From JBDKUD01 sp050943315 (GTDB taxonomy: Bacteria; Bacillota; Syntrophomonadia; Syntrophomonadales; Syntrophomonadaceae), in contig JBMNOY010000010.1 of the NCBI GenBank assembly GCA_050943315.1, forward strand, positions 1 through 56,782: a DNA stretch of 56,782 bases, written 5' to 3'. The translations under genes were made by a program, and so were the position numbers. The notes below the pieces were generated by a model. It was given only the letters and a program-made list of their open reading frames with translations. It made no database searches and was not told where the DNA came from. Shown here one piece after another: positions 26,657 through 35,943 of the stretch (position 1 is the stretch's first letter; each line of letters starts with the position of its first letter).

Positions 26657-28135
26657 TTAATAACTCAAAGATATATTCGTAAGGGTAATATTTGCAACTC
26701 CCTTATTCCAAACATAAAAATTACCCTCGGTATCTTGAGATGGTGTATAATATACAGTTTTCGAGCTGGCTGAACCTTCAAATAAAACAATTGTGTTGCC
26801 GCTCCTGTCTTTAAAAGCGACCCGGATGTTTTCACTGCTGCCGCCTTTTATGCTAAACTTGAAGGTTGCTGTAATACCGCTTCCTATTACGAAATAACCG
26901 TCGGGTGCTGACGAGATAAATCTCATCTCGGTATGGTAGGGAATTGTTGTGTCAGCCCAAGTAACCGTTCCCATAGGAACATTGTCTTTAGAAACCGAAT
27001 AAACCTCTGATTTTGGCGATACTTCCGATAGAGCGGGGGTTAGTCCATCCGCTTCCGCCACTAAGGCGCCTGTATTTGCACCACTTAAAACATTTGCGCT
27101 TATGGGCGCTGAGGAATCCAATATACCTTCCGCGCCTCCAGCCGTCGCAGCATATGCCGCGGCTGTACCCGTCACCGCAAGTGCCAATGTCATTGCCACT
27201 GCGAACATGCGAACCCATTTTTTACACTTTTCAGCTTTCATAATCATAGAAATCCTCCTTTCGATATCCCGCTTGTCACTGAAAGCGGAACATATATTAT
27301 TTGGCTCGGCAACATGCCATAGTACACTTAAAATTAATTCGCAATACCGCCTCCTCTCCTCCTGATTCATTGAACGGGTAACGCTTTCGTCACAAAAAGC
27401 CTCACCCAAGCGGTCAATATCACGTCTGGCCATGTAAGCCAAAGGGTTGAACCAATGGACGACATTGATGAAAAGCATTAAGGACTTTAGCCATGCGTCA
27501 TGGTTCTTCCAGTGGGTCAGTTCATGAATAAAAATATAGCGTAATTCTTCTGCTTGAAATCCGATATTCGGCAATACGATACGGGGGCTGAAGATACCAC
27601 TGAGAAAAGGCGTGTTTATATAAGCGGAAATGTATACCGGTATCTCTTTTCTTATCCCTAATTCTTGTTTGCACTTTGCAAAGGTCTCCAAAATCTCTGG
27701 ATCAGCCGCTAACCGGCACGCTTTGAATATACGCCGATTTAGCTTATAATTCTGAACAATAATAATCACTGTGAATATCACTGTCCCGGCCATTAAAAGA
27801 TAGGGAATAAATTCAAGGCAGGAATAGAGTGCATAATTTTCTCCAGGTGATACTGCAACTTTTTTGGCAGCCGATTTAATAGGAGAAGATGGATTTAATA
27901 GAGTTTGGGGAAGTAATACCAGTTCATCAACTTTAGGGATAAAATTCAAATCAAATCTGGATAGCAAGGCATAATAAGGGATAAGAAAAAATGTACTCAA
28001 AACCAAACAGGAGAAATAATGCCAAGCTGCGGTAAAATATCTGAACGTCACCACGCTTAAAAGTTTCAGAATAAGGTATAGTCCTCCACCTACAACCGAC
28101 ATAATCATTATATGATTGTAAAAGTCTAAGAGCAT
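26657..28135 (-). CDS. M56-family membrane metallopeptidase, BlaR1/MecR1-like
   Basis: 492 residues. Membrane helices lie at about 10-30, 35-57 and 108-128. A cytosolic zinc-protease loop carries HELTH (204-208) and FNPLAYMARRDIDRLGE, and a fourth span sits near 308-330. Outside, instead of a penicillin-binding sensor domain, there is a ~150-residue domain with beta-rich, Thr/Ser-rich sequence (YFVIGSGITATFKFSIKGG) of unknown ligand. It follows the BlaI-like repressor gene, so signal binding outside would activate the protease to inactivate the repressor. The signal is probably not a beta-lactam, since the typical sensor is absent. Confidence 0.85.
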   Translation of the reverse strand: MLLDFYNHIMIMSVVGGGLYLILKLLSVVTFRYFTAAWHYFSCLVLSTFFLIPYYALLSRFDLNFIPKVDELVLLPQTLLNPSSPIKSAAKKVAVSPGENYALYSCLEFIPYLLMAGTVIFTVIIIVQNYKLNRRIFKACRLAADPEILETFAKCKQELGIRKEIPVYISAYINTPFLSGIFSPRIVLPNIGFQAEELRYIFIHELTHWKNHDAWLKSLMLFINVVHWFNPLAYMARRDIDRLGEAFCDESVTRSMNQEERRRYCELILSVLWHVAEPNNICSAFSDKRDIERRISMIMKAEKCKKWVRMFAVAMTLALAVTGTAAAYAATAGGAEGILDSSAPISANVLSGANTGALVAEADGLTPALSEVSPKSEVYSVSKDNVPMGTVTWADTTIPYHTEMRFISSAPDGYFVIGSGITATFKFSIKGGSSENIRVAFKDRSGNTIVLFEGSASSKTVYYTPSQDTEGNFYVWNKGVANITLTNISLSY

Positions 28136-28143
28136 ACCATCAC

Positions 28144-28512
28144 CTACTTTTTCAGGCGCTTCATGAGTTTTTCAATGTCTTCTTTCGTCAAGTCGCCATT
28201 ATCACATAAGGTACTTATAAACCCCAATACTGAACCTTTATGAACGTCGGTAATAAACTGCTTGGTCTCAAAATTTCGGTATTCCTGTTCCGTTATGCAC
28301 GGCTCGTAATAATTTGCCTTGCTTATCCTCACAGCCTTGAGAATCCCTTTTTCCATCAGCCGGGCCAGAAACGTAATGACTGTGCTTTGCTTCCAGTTAT
28401 TATCTTCCGGCAAATTGGCAATGATCTCTCTGGTCGTAATAGGGCGACCGGCGGCCCATATGAACTCCATAATCTGTTTTTCTGCATCTGACATTCGCTG
28501 AATTGTGTACAT
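28144..28512 (-). CDS. BlaI/MecI-family transcriptional repressor
   Basis: 122 residues from ATG 28512, chosen for the GAGGAGG just upstream. MSDAEKQIMEFIWAAGRPIT starts the winged helix; NWKQSTVITFLARLMEKG is the recognition helix; the C-terminal helices would dimerise and carry the protease-sensitive link. It is eight bases upstream of the M56 peptidase gene, the classic blaI-blaR1 order. Likely targets are its own operon and the neighbouring lipoprotein/amidase genes. A degenerate copy of its first codons lies at 30768-30802. Confidence 0.87.
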   Translation of the reverse strand: MYTIQRMSDAEKQIMEFIWAAGRPITTREIIANLPEDNNWKQSTVITFLARLMEKGILKAVRISKANYYEPCITEQEYRNFETKQFITDVHKGSVLGFISTLCDNGDLTKEDIEKLMKRLKK

Positions 28513-28593
28513 GGAAACCTCCTCTATAAAACCCCTTGTCGTAGTTTTAATATAAATAAAGTTGCATCCTACTTGCGTTTCATTCGCCAAACG

Positions 28594-29238
28594 CTACTTA
28601 AAAACGTTAACTTGCTTTATTATGTCTAAACTATCTTTTTCCAATATATGTAGAATCCAACTGTCTGTTCCGTCTTCATAACGATATGTCAGCAATACGA
28701 CATTACCTTCCTCATTGTAAACAGCATTCCCGTCGTTATCATTAATTATAGTGCCCGGCAGTTCCTCCTTATCCACATGTTTTATTTCTTTGAATTCTTC
28801 TGTTCCTTTTGCATTAGACAATTCGTTTTTTTCAATATTATAGACATATGCGGAATTTTCAATGGCACTTATGTTTCCTAAAGCGATTTTTTCATTATTG
28901 GATTTAGCAATCGTGTAATCGCTGCCCTGCATTTTATTAAGTCCCAAAGACATGTTATCGATTGTATGGATAATGTTTTCCTTATCAAAATCGTAAATCA
29001 ATATGCCGTTAAAATTTAATATAACTGCATATTGCTTGTACGCATAAATTAATTTAGGACCCGTTGCCCCGATCGGCTGTTTTTTAATTGCTTCTATTAT
29101 TTGATCATCCTTATTTAGATATCTCTCTAAATTTAATTCATTTAAGTTTTCTTTATCTGTTTGCTCATTTGTACAACCTGCTGTTGCTATTAAAAAGACA
29201 GATACTAAAGCTATAAGAAAGGCCAATTTCTTTCGCAT
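28594..29238 (-). CDS. predicted lipoprotein of unknown function
   Basis: 214 residues with a lipoprotein signal: basic start MRKK, hydrophobic core and lipobox ATAGC (Cys about residue 22). The remainder is hydrophilic with repeated short beta motifs (KLIYAYKQYAVILNFNGILIYDF, SAYVYNIEKNEL, VVLLTYRYEDG), possibly a small propeller-like or beta fold. AAAGGAG precedes the ATG. It sits between the amidase and the BlaI repressor genes on the same strand, suggesting a cell-surface role in this cargo module. I do not recognise the family. Confidence 0.7.
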   Translation of the reverse strand: MRKKLAFLIALVSVFLIATAGCTNEQTDKENLNELNLERYLNKDDQIIEAIKKQPIGATGPKLIYAYKQYAVILNFNGILIYDFDKENIIHTIDNMSLGLNKMQGSDYTIAKSNNEKIALGNISAIENSAYVYNIEKNELSNAKGTEEFKEIKHVDKEELPGTIINDNDGNAVYNEEGNVVLLTYRYEDGTDSWILHILEKDSLDIIKQVNVFK

Positions 29239-29332
29239 TACATAATGTCTCCTTTACTTGATTATTATGGGGCCATTTTAAAAATCTGTTTGCTTGCATG
29301 CCGTTCAGCTTTAAAATGTCCCCATAATTTTA

Positions 29333-30469
29333 CTAATTATAATATCCAGTAACATGAATCTTGATGTTTGATATGCCTCCATACCTTGTAGAATAATATC
29401 CGGAATATGCACTAGTATGTGCGGTTACCGTGGGGTCTCCTCCCGGAGTGTGCACTACAATAGAATGATAATATTCACCTGAACTTGATAATTGTATTAT
29501 ATCTCCTGAATTTAAGCTGCCATACGTGCTGTTAACCTGTCCGGAAGGGCCTTTAGTAGTATTATTCAACAGAAAAGTTTGTAGCTCTTCAACTCCTGTC
29601 CACGAAGAGCTTCTATCATTTGAACTTCTGTAAAACCATCTATCACTGCCACTAATGCCAGTATTAGGAGAAGGGTAGAAGGGGGAACCTCCTCCATCAT
29701 GTAGAACTTGAGAGGCATAGTTGGTGCAGTCCCCTCCCCAGTCCGTGAAATTTGCGTAGGCAGGATTAAATCCATTCCACCAATTATCCTGATACGTTCT
29801 CATCCCAGCACGCTCGCTGGATGTAAAGGTATGAAAGCTTTGCACCGATTTATTGTCCTCCGTATCTTCTGCTATTAAGCCTTCATTTTCTTTTTTTACA
29901 TCTTCAAAATAATTCTTTATTTTTTCTTCAACCGTATTGCAATCGTAGGAAGCCTTCATCTGCGTATTTAATTGGAAATCTAAATTCAAATCAGCCGCCG
30001 GTTGAGCTATCGTTGCATTAATCAAACTTCCTGAAGATAGATCATTGGACATTGCTGCGATTACTTTAAATTCATTTAAATTATTTTCCCCTAATATAAT
30101 TTTATAACCTGCATTCAAAGAAGATTTTAAATCCCCATCCGTGTAAATATAATTTATATCGAGAAGAACTTCATATGAGTCATCTAATTTAGTCACTTTC
30201 GTATCTAAAATTTCACGGGACTGTAGCACAATTTTTCTCCCTGATAACTCTTGTTTTAGATTCATAATTTTTCTTTTATCTTGGATAAACTGTTTTAGCT
30301 CATCTGCATTTGTTGCTATTAAATCTTCCTTATAATTTTCCGGATCGGCAAAATCAGAAAATGTTGTATCAACAAATTTTATTGCAGTTTCAGTCGCTAA
30401 ATCCCCGACCTCCTCTGCCGACGCACTTAAGCACCCTATGCTTAACACCAACACCATTGCCAACACCAT
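29333..30469 (-). CDS. secreted protein with Amidase_6-like domain
   Basis: 378 residues counted from the first ATG. A hydrophobic leader ending CLSASAEE suggests export. The last ~160 residues form a putative cysteine amidase domain of the Amidase_6 type: WWNGFNPAYANFTDWGGDCT with Cys in DCTNYASQ, then SGDIIQL and the likely catalytic His in YYHSIVVHTPGGDPTVTAH. The middle region is a mixed alpha/beta domain. The ATG at 30469 leaves a signal peptide without the usual basic start; a frame extending to an ATT at 30502 (AAAAGGAG upstream) supplies Lys-Ser-Arg-Lys. It may cleave peptidoglycan stem peptides. Confidence 0.75.
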   Translation of the reverse strand: MVLAMVLVLSIGCLSASAEEVGDLATETAIKFVDTTFSDFADPENYKEDLIATNADELKQFIQDKRKIMNLKQELSGRKIVLQSREILDTKVTKLDDSYEVLLDINYIYTDGDLKSSLNAGYKIILGENNLNEFKVIAAMSNDLSSGSLINATIAQPAADLNLDFQLNTQMKASYDCNTVEEKIKNYFEDVKKENEGLIAEDTEDNKSVQSFHTFTSSERAGMRTYQDNWWNGFNPAYANFTDWGGDCTNYASQVLHDGGGSPFYPSPNTGISGSDRWFYRSSNDRSSSWTGVEELQTFLLNNTTKGPSGQVNSTYGSLNSGDIIQLSSSGEYYHSIVVHTPGGDPTVTAHTSAYSGYYSTRYGGISNIKIHVTGYYN

Positions 30470-30767
30470 TGAAACAATTTTCCTCGACTTTAATATTTGA
30501 ATTCACACTCCTTTTATTTTTTATTTTTCAAAATAACTTCCCAGGTTGTTGCCTGCAAAAACCACATTTTAATTTGAAAGGCCCATTGGATTCACCCCCC
30601 TCAAATACAGAGTTGATATTAACAATTGTGAACACTCCATAAAAATACTTTGCGATAGTATCTTACAATAGCTAAACAATGATCCGTCGGCCCTTAACGA
30701 CGATTTTATTTCCTATTTGCCGCATTTTTAAAGGGACGGCTAAACTTTCGTCCTGCGCAAGTTTAGG

Positions 30768-30802
30768 TCCATAATCTATTTTTCTGCATCTAACACTCGC
30801 TG
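30768..30802 (-). pseudogene. relic of a second blaI 5' end
   Basis: 35 bases match the start of the blaI-like gene (28466-28500) at 32 positions, but the frame soon hits TAG after QRVLDAEK. Sequence beyond does not continue the match. The rest of 30503-31003 holds no gene I can support. Confidence 0.6.
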
Positions 30803-31003
30803 TGTTTTTGCTCATGAAATCCGTCTCTTTTCATCTACATGGTGTAATTCAATATTAATTTACAACATGTCAATATGTCAATTAATATGTCAATGATTTT
30901 TTGGAAAATAAAGTACCAAAAAGCAGAGAAAACAAATTGAGTTTCTTCTTGCCAAAAAGGAGTATTCCAACTTATAGAGAAAAGATATGCAGCAAGAATG
31001 AAA

Positions 31004-31058
31004 ATAAAAGGCCCGTCACGGGAAGCGCAGGAAGAGGGTGCGCTCCCATGCGGGCCTA
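31004..31058 (-). terminator. terminator of the ICE transfer operon
   Basis: On the minus strand AGGCCCG pairs with CGGGCCT, with an inner arm GGGAGCGCA pairing TGCGCTTCCC, followed by TTTTATTTT. It ends the long transfer transcript after the M23 hydrolase gene. Confidence 0.75.
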
Positions 31059-31094
31059 TTGTGTTCCAGTCAGTGAATCAATTCAATTCGATAT

Positions 31095-33101
31095 CTACCA
31101 TGCTGCCGTATAATTGGAGAAATACAGCAAGGGGTCAACCCTGGTGCCACCGACATAAACCTCAAAGTGCAGGTGCGGGCCGGTGGACAGTCCCGTGCTG
31201 CCCACGAAGCCGATGGTCTGGCCCTGCTTCACTGTCTGCCCGACACCGGCGCTCATTTGGCTCATGTGGGCGTAAAGGGTCATATTACCGTTGCCGTGGT
31301 CGATGATGAGATAGTTCCCATAGCCGCCCGCGTCGTAAGCCGCGGTTGTGACCACGCCGTCCGCGGCAGCCAATATTGCTGTTCCGTATCCCGCACCGAT
31401 GTCAATGCCGCTGTGGGTTTTGTAGACGCCCAGGATGGGGTGCAGCCTGGTGCCAAAAAAAGAAGTTACATAGTCACTGGCGGCGCTGGGCCAGATATAA
31501 AAGCCCTCCGCAATTACCTCCGTCCCGTCCCCCAGGTGTCTCAAACCTGTGATTAGGGCCATAAAATACTGGTCGTATGAGCCGCTCAGAAGTTCCTCCA
31601 ACAGTTCGTTCTGCTCGTTGTTAAAACCGTAGATTTCTGCTTGCTCCCATGCGGTTCGCTGGGTAATGATGATATGCAGAATACGCTCGTACCATGTTCC
31701 CCCGTCGCTGTCGGTATGCGCCACAATTTCTATCCAGTGGTCGATTTCCGTCATATCCCAAAACACTTCCCGGATGAGGTCAACACGGGTCTGATCGATG
31801 GTGGCAACATCCATACCCTCATCGGCCAGGGCGGTTTTAACGGCGAACACGGCCAGAATGTCTATCCAGATATTGCCCCGGCTGCCTCCGGTGCCGACGT
31901 ACTGAACATCCAGCGTATCCCAGGTATTGTCGCTCTTGATGTCCTCTATCCGCTGGTTGCATTCCTCGTTCACTTTATGCACCACGCGCAAAATCGGCGT
32001 AACATTGGCGCTTTTATCTTCATCGGAAAAGAATATTCCGAAGGGGGAGGCAATCAGGGCGGCGACGGCGGCGATAAAAACGATTATCACCACCAGCGGC
32101 CCGCAAGCGGACAGCAGGGCAACCACGCTCTTTACCAATGCGGCGGCAATTTGGGCTATCAGCCTGGCGGCTTTCATAGCGGTTTTGCCCGTAGCCTTCG
32201 CAAGCCGGGCGGCGCGTTTCATGGCCTGCCGCCGGGCCGCCTGCTTTGCTTTCTTCGTTGCCTGTTTTTGGGTGGCGCTGGCGGTCTTGACGCCTGCTTT
32301 CCGGGCCTTGCCGCCCGCCGTGGCCGCCCTAAGTAAGTTGTTTTTCGCCTGCTCCGTGCTCTGGATGCGGCTGGGAGTACGGGATGGTGCTTGTTTCCTC
32401 CCAGACTGTGAGGAAAGGGCCTTTGGCCGCTTCGTAGTCTGCAAACCTGAAAGTTGGCGCTGTTCTTCGCCTTTGGCGGCGGCCTGCCGGATTTCATACT
32501 GCGCTTGGCGGCGATCTGCGGCCCGGTCAAGCTGCAACCTCTTCTTGGCCTGTTCCGGCTGCATGACGGGGGATTGCCCGTCAGAAGGCAGTGCGAACGC
32601 CTCCTGGGCCTGGCCGGGCCGTTCCTTTACTCGCCGGATGCTTCCTTGTTTCAGCCTGTATTGCTGTAAACGCCATATCTGCATGGCCCGTTTCTCCTTC
32701 GGAACAGCCTGCGGATGCTCCGAATACAAAAGGGGACGCCCAGCCTGTGACGGCTGGGCGCTCGAATTGCTGCCTGGTGGCCGGGCTGTGCGGGTTTTGC
32801 CGCCCGGCCTGGATGTGTCTTGCTGGCCTTCGCTCCGGTGCTCCCGGAAACGGCCTTGCAGGTTGTCTATGCCGCGCTTGACCGTGCCGGCAGTTGTCCG
32901 TACTCCTTGCCCGGCCTTATCCTCAAAGTGCCCGGTGGCGTAGTCAAGGGGGCTTTGCTCCTGCTGGTCATTCTGCCTGCGGTCTGCTGCCAGACTTTTG
33001 TAATGCTCCGTAAGGATGGCGCGGGCGTCCCGCGCCACAATTCTCGGCTTTTCAAGCAGCTTGGGTTTTTCCATCTTGGACTTTTGCTTGGGAGATTTCA
33101 T
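31095..33101 (-). CDS. conjugative peptidoglycan hydrolase with M23 domain
   Basis: 668 residues. The first ~280 are strongly basic, Arg/Gln/Ala-rich and low-complexity. One or two membrane spans follow near 310-345 (VVALLSACGPLVVIIVFIAAV). A helical region precedes a C-terminal M23/LytM zinc endopeptidase with HSGIDIG, DHGNGNMTLYAHMS and HLHFEV. Such VirB1-like proteins open the donor wall for the mating channel. Many related proteins carry an NlpC/P60 or lysozyme domain as well; only M23 is seen here. The gene starts with AAAGGAGG and is last in the transfer operon. Confidence 0.85.
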   Translation of the reverse strand: MKSPKQKSKMEKPKLLEKPRIVARDARAILTEHYKSLAADRRQNDQQEQSPLDYATGHFEDKAGQGVRTTAGTVKRGIDNLQGRFREHRSEGQQDTSRPGGKTRTARPPGSNSSAQPSQAGRPLLYSEHPQAVPKEKRAMQIWRLQQYRLKQGSIRRVKERPGQAQEAFALPSDGQSPVMQPEQAKKRLQLDRAADRRQAQYEIRQAAAKGEEQRQLSGLQTTKRPKALSSQSGRKQAPSRTPSRIQSTEQAKNNLLRAATAGGKARKAGVKTASATQKQATKKAKQAARRQAMKRAARLAKATGKTAMKAARLIAQIAAALVKSVVALLSACGPLVVIIVFIAAVAALIASPFGIFFSDEDKSANVTPILRVVHKVNEECNQRIEDIKSDNTWDTLDVQYVGTGGSRGNIWIDILAVFAVKTALADEGMDVATIDQTRVDLIREVFWDMTEIDHWIEIVAHTDSDGGTWYERILHIIITQRTAWEQAEIYGFNNEQNELLEELLSGSYDQYFMALITGLRHLGDGTEVIAEGFYIWPSAASDYVTSFFGTRLHPILGVYKTHSGIDIGAGYGTAILAAADGVVTTAAYDAGGYGNYLIIDHGNGNMTLYAHMSQMSAGVGQTVKQGQTIGFVGSTGLSTGPHLHFEVYVGGTRVDPLLYFSNYTAAW

Positions 33102-33133
33102 TGGTTGAACCTCCTTTCAAGAATTACCGATTG

Positions 33134-33541
33134 TTACCGCGCTTTTCCCGTTAGTTGACGCGTGATACGCTCCATGTTCCGGCAGTATTCGGGATAGCGC
33201 AGCCGGATAGACTCGAAAAAATAGGGCGCAAAGCCACAGCAAAACAGTTCATAGGGGGCGGAACGCGATTCGTTTCCTTCCTCCGTCCAGCCGTTCCACA
33301 AATTGAAGGCAAGGCGGCACAGGCGGCGCGTACTGCCCGTCTGCCACGCCGTCGAAAGGCCCTCCGGCTTAATGCCTCCTTCCTTAAAGTCAAAGAGGGT
33401 GCGGATATTGCACCTTGTTTCCTCGCAAATGCCCATTGTGTAGAAAAACGCTTGATGGTAAGAATCGTTATTGCCGGTCTTGGCAAGCATTTCGTGATAA
33501 AATGCCTGATGTTCCTTGCTTGAAAATCGGATATTCTGCAT
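33134..33541 (-). CDS. DUF6075-like conserved ICE protein
   Basis: About 135 residues from ATG 33541 (GGGAGG seven bases upstream). FSSKEHQAFYHEML, FFYTMGICEETRCNIRTLFD and CRLAFNLWNGWTEEG followed by SAPYELFCCGFAPYF are features of a small conserved family repeatedly found in Tn1549-like elements of gut and anaerobic Firmicutes. Its role is unknown. It lies between the VirB4 and M23 genes. Confidence 0.65.
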   Translation of the reverse strand: MQNIRFSSKEHQAFYHEMLAKTGNNDSYHQAFFYTMGICEETRCNIRTLFDFKEGGIKPEGLSTAWQTGSTRRLCRLAFNLWNGWTEEGNESRSAPYELFCCGFAPYFFESIRLRYPEYCRNMERITRQLTGKAR

Positions 33542-33618
33542 GGTGTTTCCTCCCTTCATAAAAAAGCAAATGACTGACCGAAAATGCGGCCAGCCATTCA
33601 TGCTTTTTTCAGATTATT

Positions 33619-35943
33619 TCAGTTTTCGCCCGGCCGGGTGGTCATCAGTCTATACAAGCCCGTATTCCTCGGAAATTCGTTGACGAAGGGCACAAGGGAC
33701 GCGCCCACTTTTAGCAGGCCCCGGCCTGCCTCGGCGTTGGTGATGTATGATAGCTGGGTGTCGGAAATGTTCAGCAGCTTGGCAAGCTCGGCCCGGTCGG
33801 TGGGCGCCTGGTTGAGCATCAGCAAGAATTCGCTGTTGGCAAGCATGGTGCGGGCCAGCGGAGAACGCAGGCAATCCTCGATGTTCTGGGTAATACCCGT
33901 CGCCAGGGCACCGTACTTCCGAAACCGTTTCCAGCTCTCGGACAGGAAGTTGCTGCTGTACTCGTTGGCGAAAAAGAGGTAGATTTCATCAATAAAAATG
34001 TGCGTCCGCTTGCCTTTCCTGCGGTTCTCGGTGACGCGGTTCAGGATAGCGTCCAGCATGACCAGCATCCCCACGGTCTTTAGTTGCTTGCCCAAATCCA
34101 GTATGTCAAATACAATGATGCGGTTATCAAGGTTGACGTTGGTTTGATGGGCAAAGACGTTCAGGCTGCCCGTGGTGAACAGTTCAATGGCAAGAGCTAT
34201 GTCTTTCGCCTCCGGCTCCGGCTGCTTCAACAGTTCCGCATGAAATTCTTTCAGCGTGGGCGGGTCGCCCTGAAAGGTCTTGATGTAGCGGCGGTAAACG
34301 CTGGCGGTGCAGCGGTCAATGATGCTCTTGTCCTTTGCCCCTAGCTTCCCGGTTCCCACAAGCTGCTCGCACAGGGACATGATAAACTCGGATTTGAGGA
34401 TAATGGGGTTTTCCCCGTCGCCGTAGTCTTTGCTCATATCCAGCGCGTTGATGTGGTTGGGGCTGGCTGCGGCGATATGGATAATCTCGCCTCCTAAAGC
34501 CTTGACAAGTGGGGTGTACTCCCTCTCCGGGTCGGCGATCAGCACGTCATCGTCGGTGTTGAGAACGATGGACGTAATTTCCTCCTTCGCGGCAAAGGAT
34601 TTCCCTGCGCCCGATACGCCCAAAATGAAGCCGTTGCCGTTGAGCAGCATTTTCCGGTTGCAGACAATTAAATTGCGGGAAATGGCGTTGATACCGTAAT
34701 AGATACCGCCTTTGTCCATAACCTCCTGGGTGGAAAAAGGCATGAGTACCGCCGTGCTTTCAGTGGTGAGGGTGCGCAGGGCGTCAATCCGGCGCAGGCC
34801 GTAGGGCAGGGCCGTATTCAACCCGTCCTCCTGCTGGTATTTGAGGGCGGCAAATTGGCACAGGTTTTTCCTGCCGATGGACAGCAGCGTTTCCGTGTCG
34901 GCTTCCAACTGCTCCATCGTGTCAGTCACATGGACAAGGGTCACCAGGACAAACATCATGCGCTGGTCGCGGGTGGTGAGGTCGTCGAGGAATTCCTTGG
35001 TTTCCTTGCGCATTTGTTCCAGTTCATAGGGGATGGTGGCGGAAAAATTGTTGTTCATGTTCTGCTTGTGCTGCCAGCGGGTGATGTCGGTTTCCACGGC
35101 CATGATGCGGTTGTTCATTTCCTTTACCGCCTCGTCGGTAGGTATGGGGATGATGTCGATGGACAACATGAGGTTGCGGGAAAAGTCGGTGAGTTCGGCA
35201 ATCATGCTGTCCTTGATAAAGCTGGCGTATTCCCGTAAAAACAGCACACGGCCCACTTTGTTGCCCATTGTGAAGTGGTCGCCCTTGAATTGCAGGCTAT
35301 CCGGGCAAATGTAATCCCGGAAGTCGTGGCCCTTACGCATGGTTTCCCGTAAATCAAAGCGGAAATACTGTTCCTCGCCCATGCGGAAAAAGTCGTGGAG
35401 CGTCCTTAAACGGTCATGGTTGCTTATCTCAACGGCCCGTGAGGACAGCTTGCCCAGATAGGCCACAAGGTCGTTGTGGATGCGGATGAAGAAGCTGCGG
35501 GCTTCCTCGATGTTCTTCTTGGCTACCGATACCGTGATGTACTTCTCCTGCACAATGTTGTTGGACGCTTCCGCCTTGTCCAGCAGCATGGCGTTATATT
35601 CGCTGCGGTAGCCGTCCAGCCCGTTCCCGGCGGGCTTCATCAGAATGGATTGCTCGAATTCCACGGGGTTCAGCCTGCGGTTGTTAACGGTGATTTTGGT
35701 GGTGGCGTCGGTGGCAAGGGCGTTGAGCAGGTTGCAGTAGGATAAAAACATGTCCAACTGGTCGTCGTGGCTTGCCACGGAATAGTTGATGTCCGTGAAT
35801 TTCCATTGCTTGCTGTATTTGCCGCCCACCTGCCAGATGCCGTCCTTGTATATTCTCTTTATGGGGATGCTTTTCTGCACGGAGCGGGGCACGTTGAATT
35901 TCTCCCGCTCGCTGTACAGGGCACTTTTCAAGGTTTTAATCAC
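33619..35943 (-). CDS. VirB4-like conjugative transfer ATPase
   Basis: 774 residues, GTG start coupled to the end of the PrgI gene (8-base overlap). Walker A is GVSGAGKSFAAKEE near residue 430 and Walker B IFIDEIYLFF near 650; RFRKYGALATGITQN and MLANSEFLLMLNQAP are typical of VirB4/TraE ATPases. It would power assembly of the mating channel at the inner membrane together with VirB6 and PrgI. Confidence 0.92.
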   Translation of the reverse strand: MIKTLKSALYSEREKFNVPRSVQKSIPIKRIYKDGIWQVGGKYSKQWKFTDINYSVASHDDQLDMFLSYCNLLNALATDATTKITVNNRRLNPVEFEQSILMKPAGNGLDGYRSEYNAMLLDKAEASNNIVQEKYITVSVAKKNIEEARSFFIRIHNDLVAYLGKLSSRAVEISNHDRLRTLHDFFRMGEEQYFRFDLRETMRKGHDFRDYICPDSLQFKGDHFTMGNKVGRVLFLREYASFIKDSMIAELTDFSRNLMLSIDIIPIPTDEAVKEMNNRIMAVETDITRWQHKQNMNNNFSATIPYELEQMRKETKEFLDDLTTRDQRMMFVLVTLVHVTDTMEQLEADTETLLSIGRKNLCQFAALKYQQEDGLNTALPYGLRRIDALRTLTTESTAVLMPFSTQEVMDKGGIYYGINAISRNLIVCNRKMLLNGNGFILGVSGAGKSFAAKEEITSIVLNTDDDVLIADPEREYTPLVKALGGEIIHIAAASPNHINALDMSKDYGDGENPIILKSEFIMSLCEQLVGTGKLGAKDKSIIDRCTASVYRRYIKTFQGDPPTLKEFHAELLKQPEPEAKDIALAIELFTTGSLNVFAHQTNVNLDNRIIVFDILDLGKQLKTVGMLVMLDAILNRVTENRRKGKRTHIFIDEIYLFFANEYSSNFLSESWKRFRKYGALATGITQNIEDCLRSPLARTMLANSEFLLMLNQAPTDRAELAKLLNISDTQLSYITNAEAGRGLLKVGASLVPFVNEFPRNTGLYRLMTTRPGEN

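Noticed and set aside
31927..32943. 338-codon plus-strand frame opposite the M23 hydrolase gene
   Set aside because: Antisense shadow of the Arg/Ala-rich N-terminal region; cysteine-rich composition without a recognisable domain.
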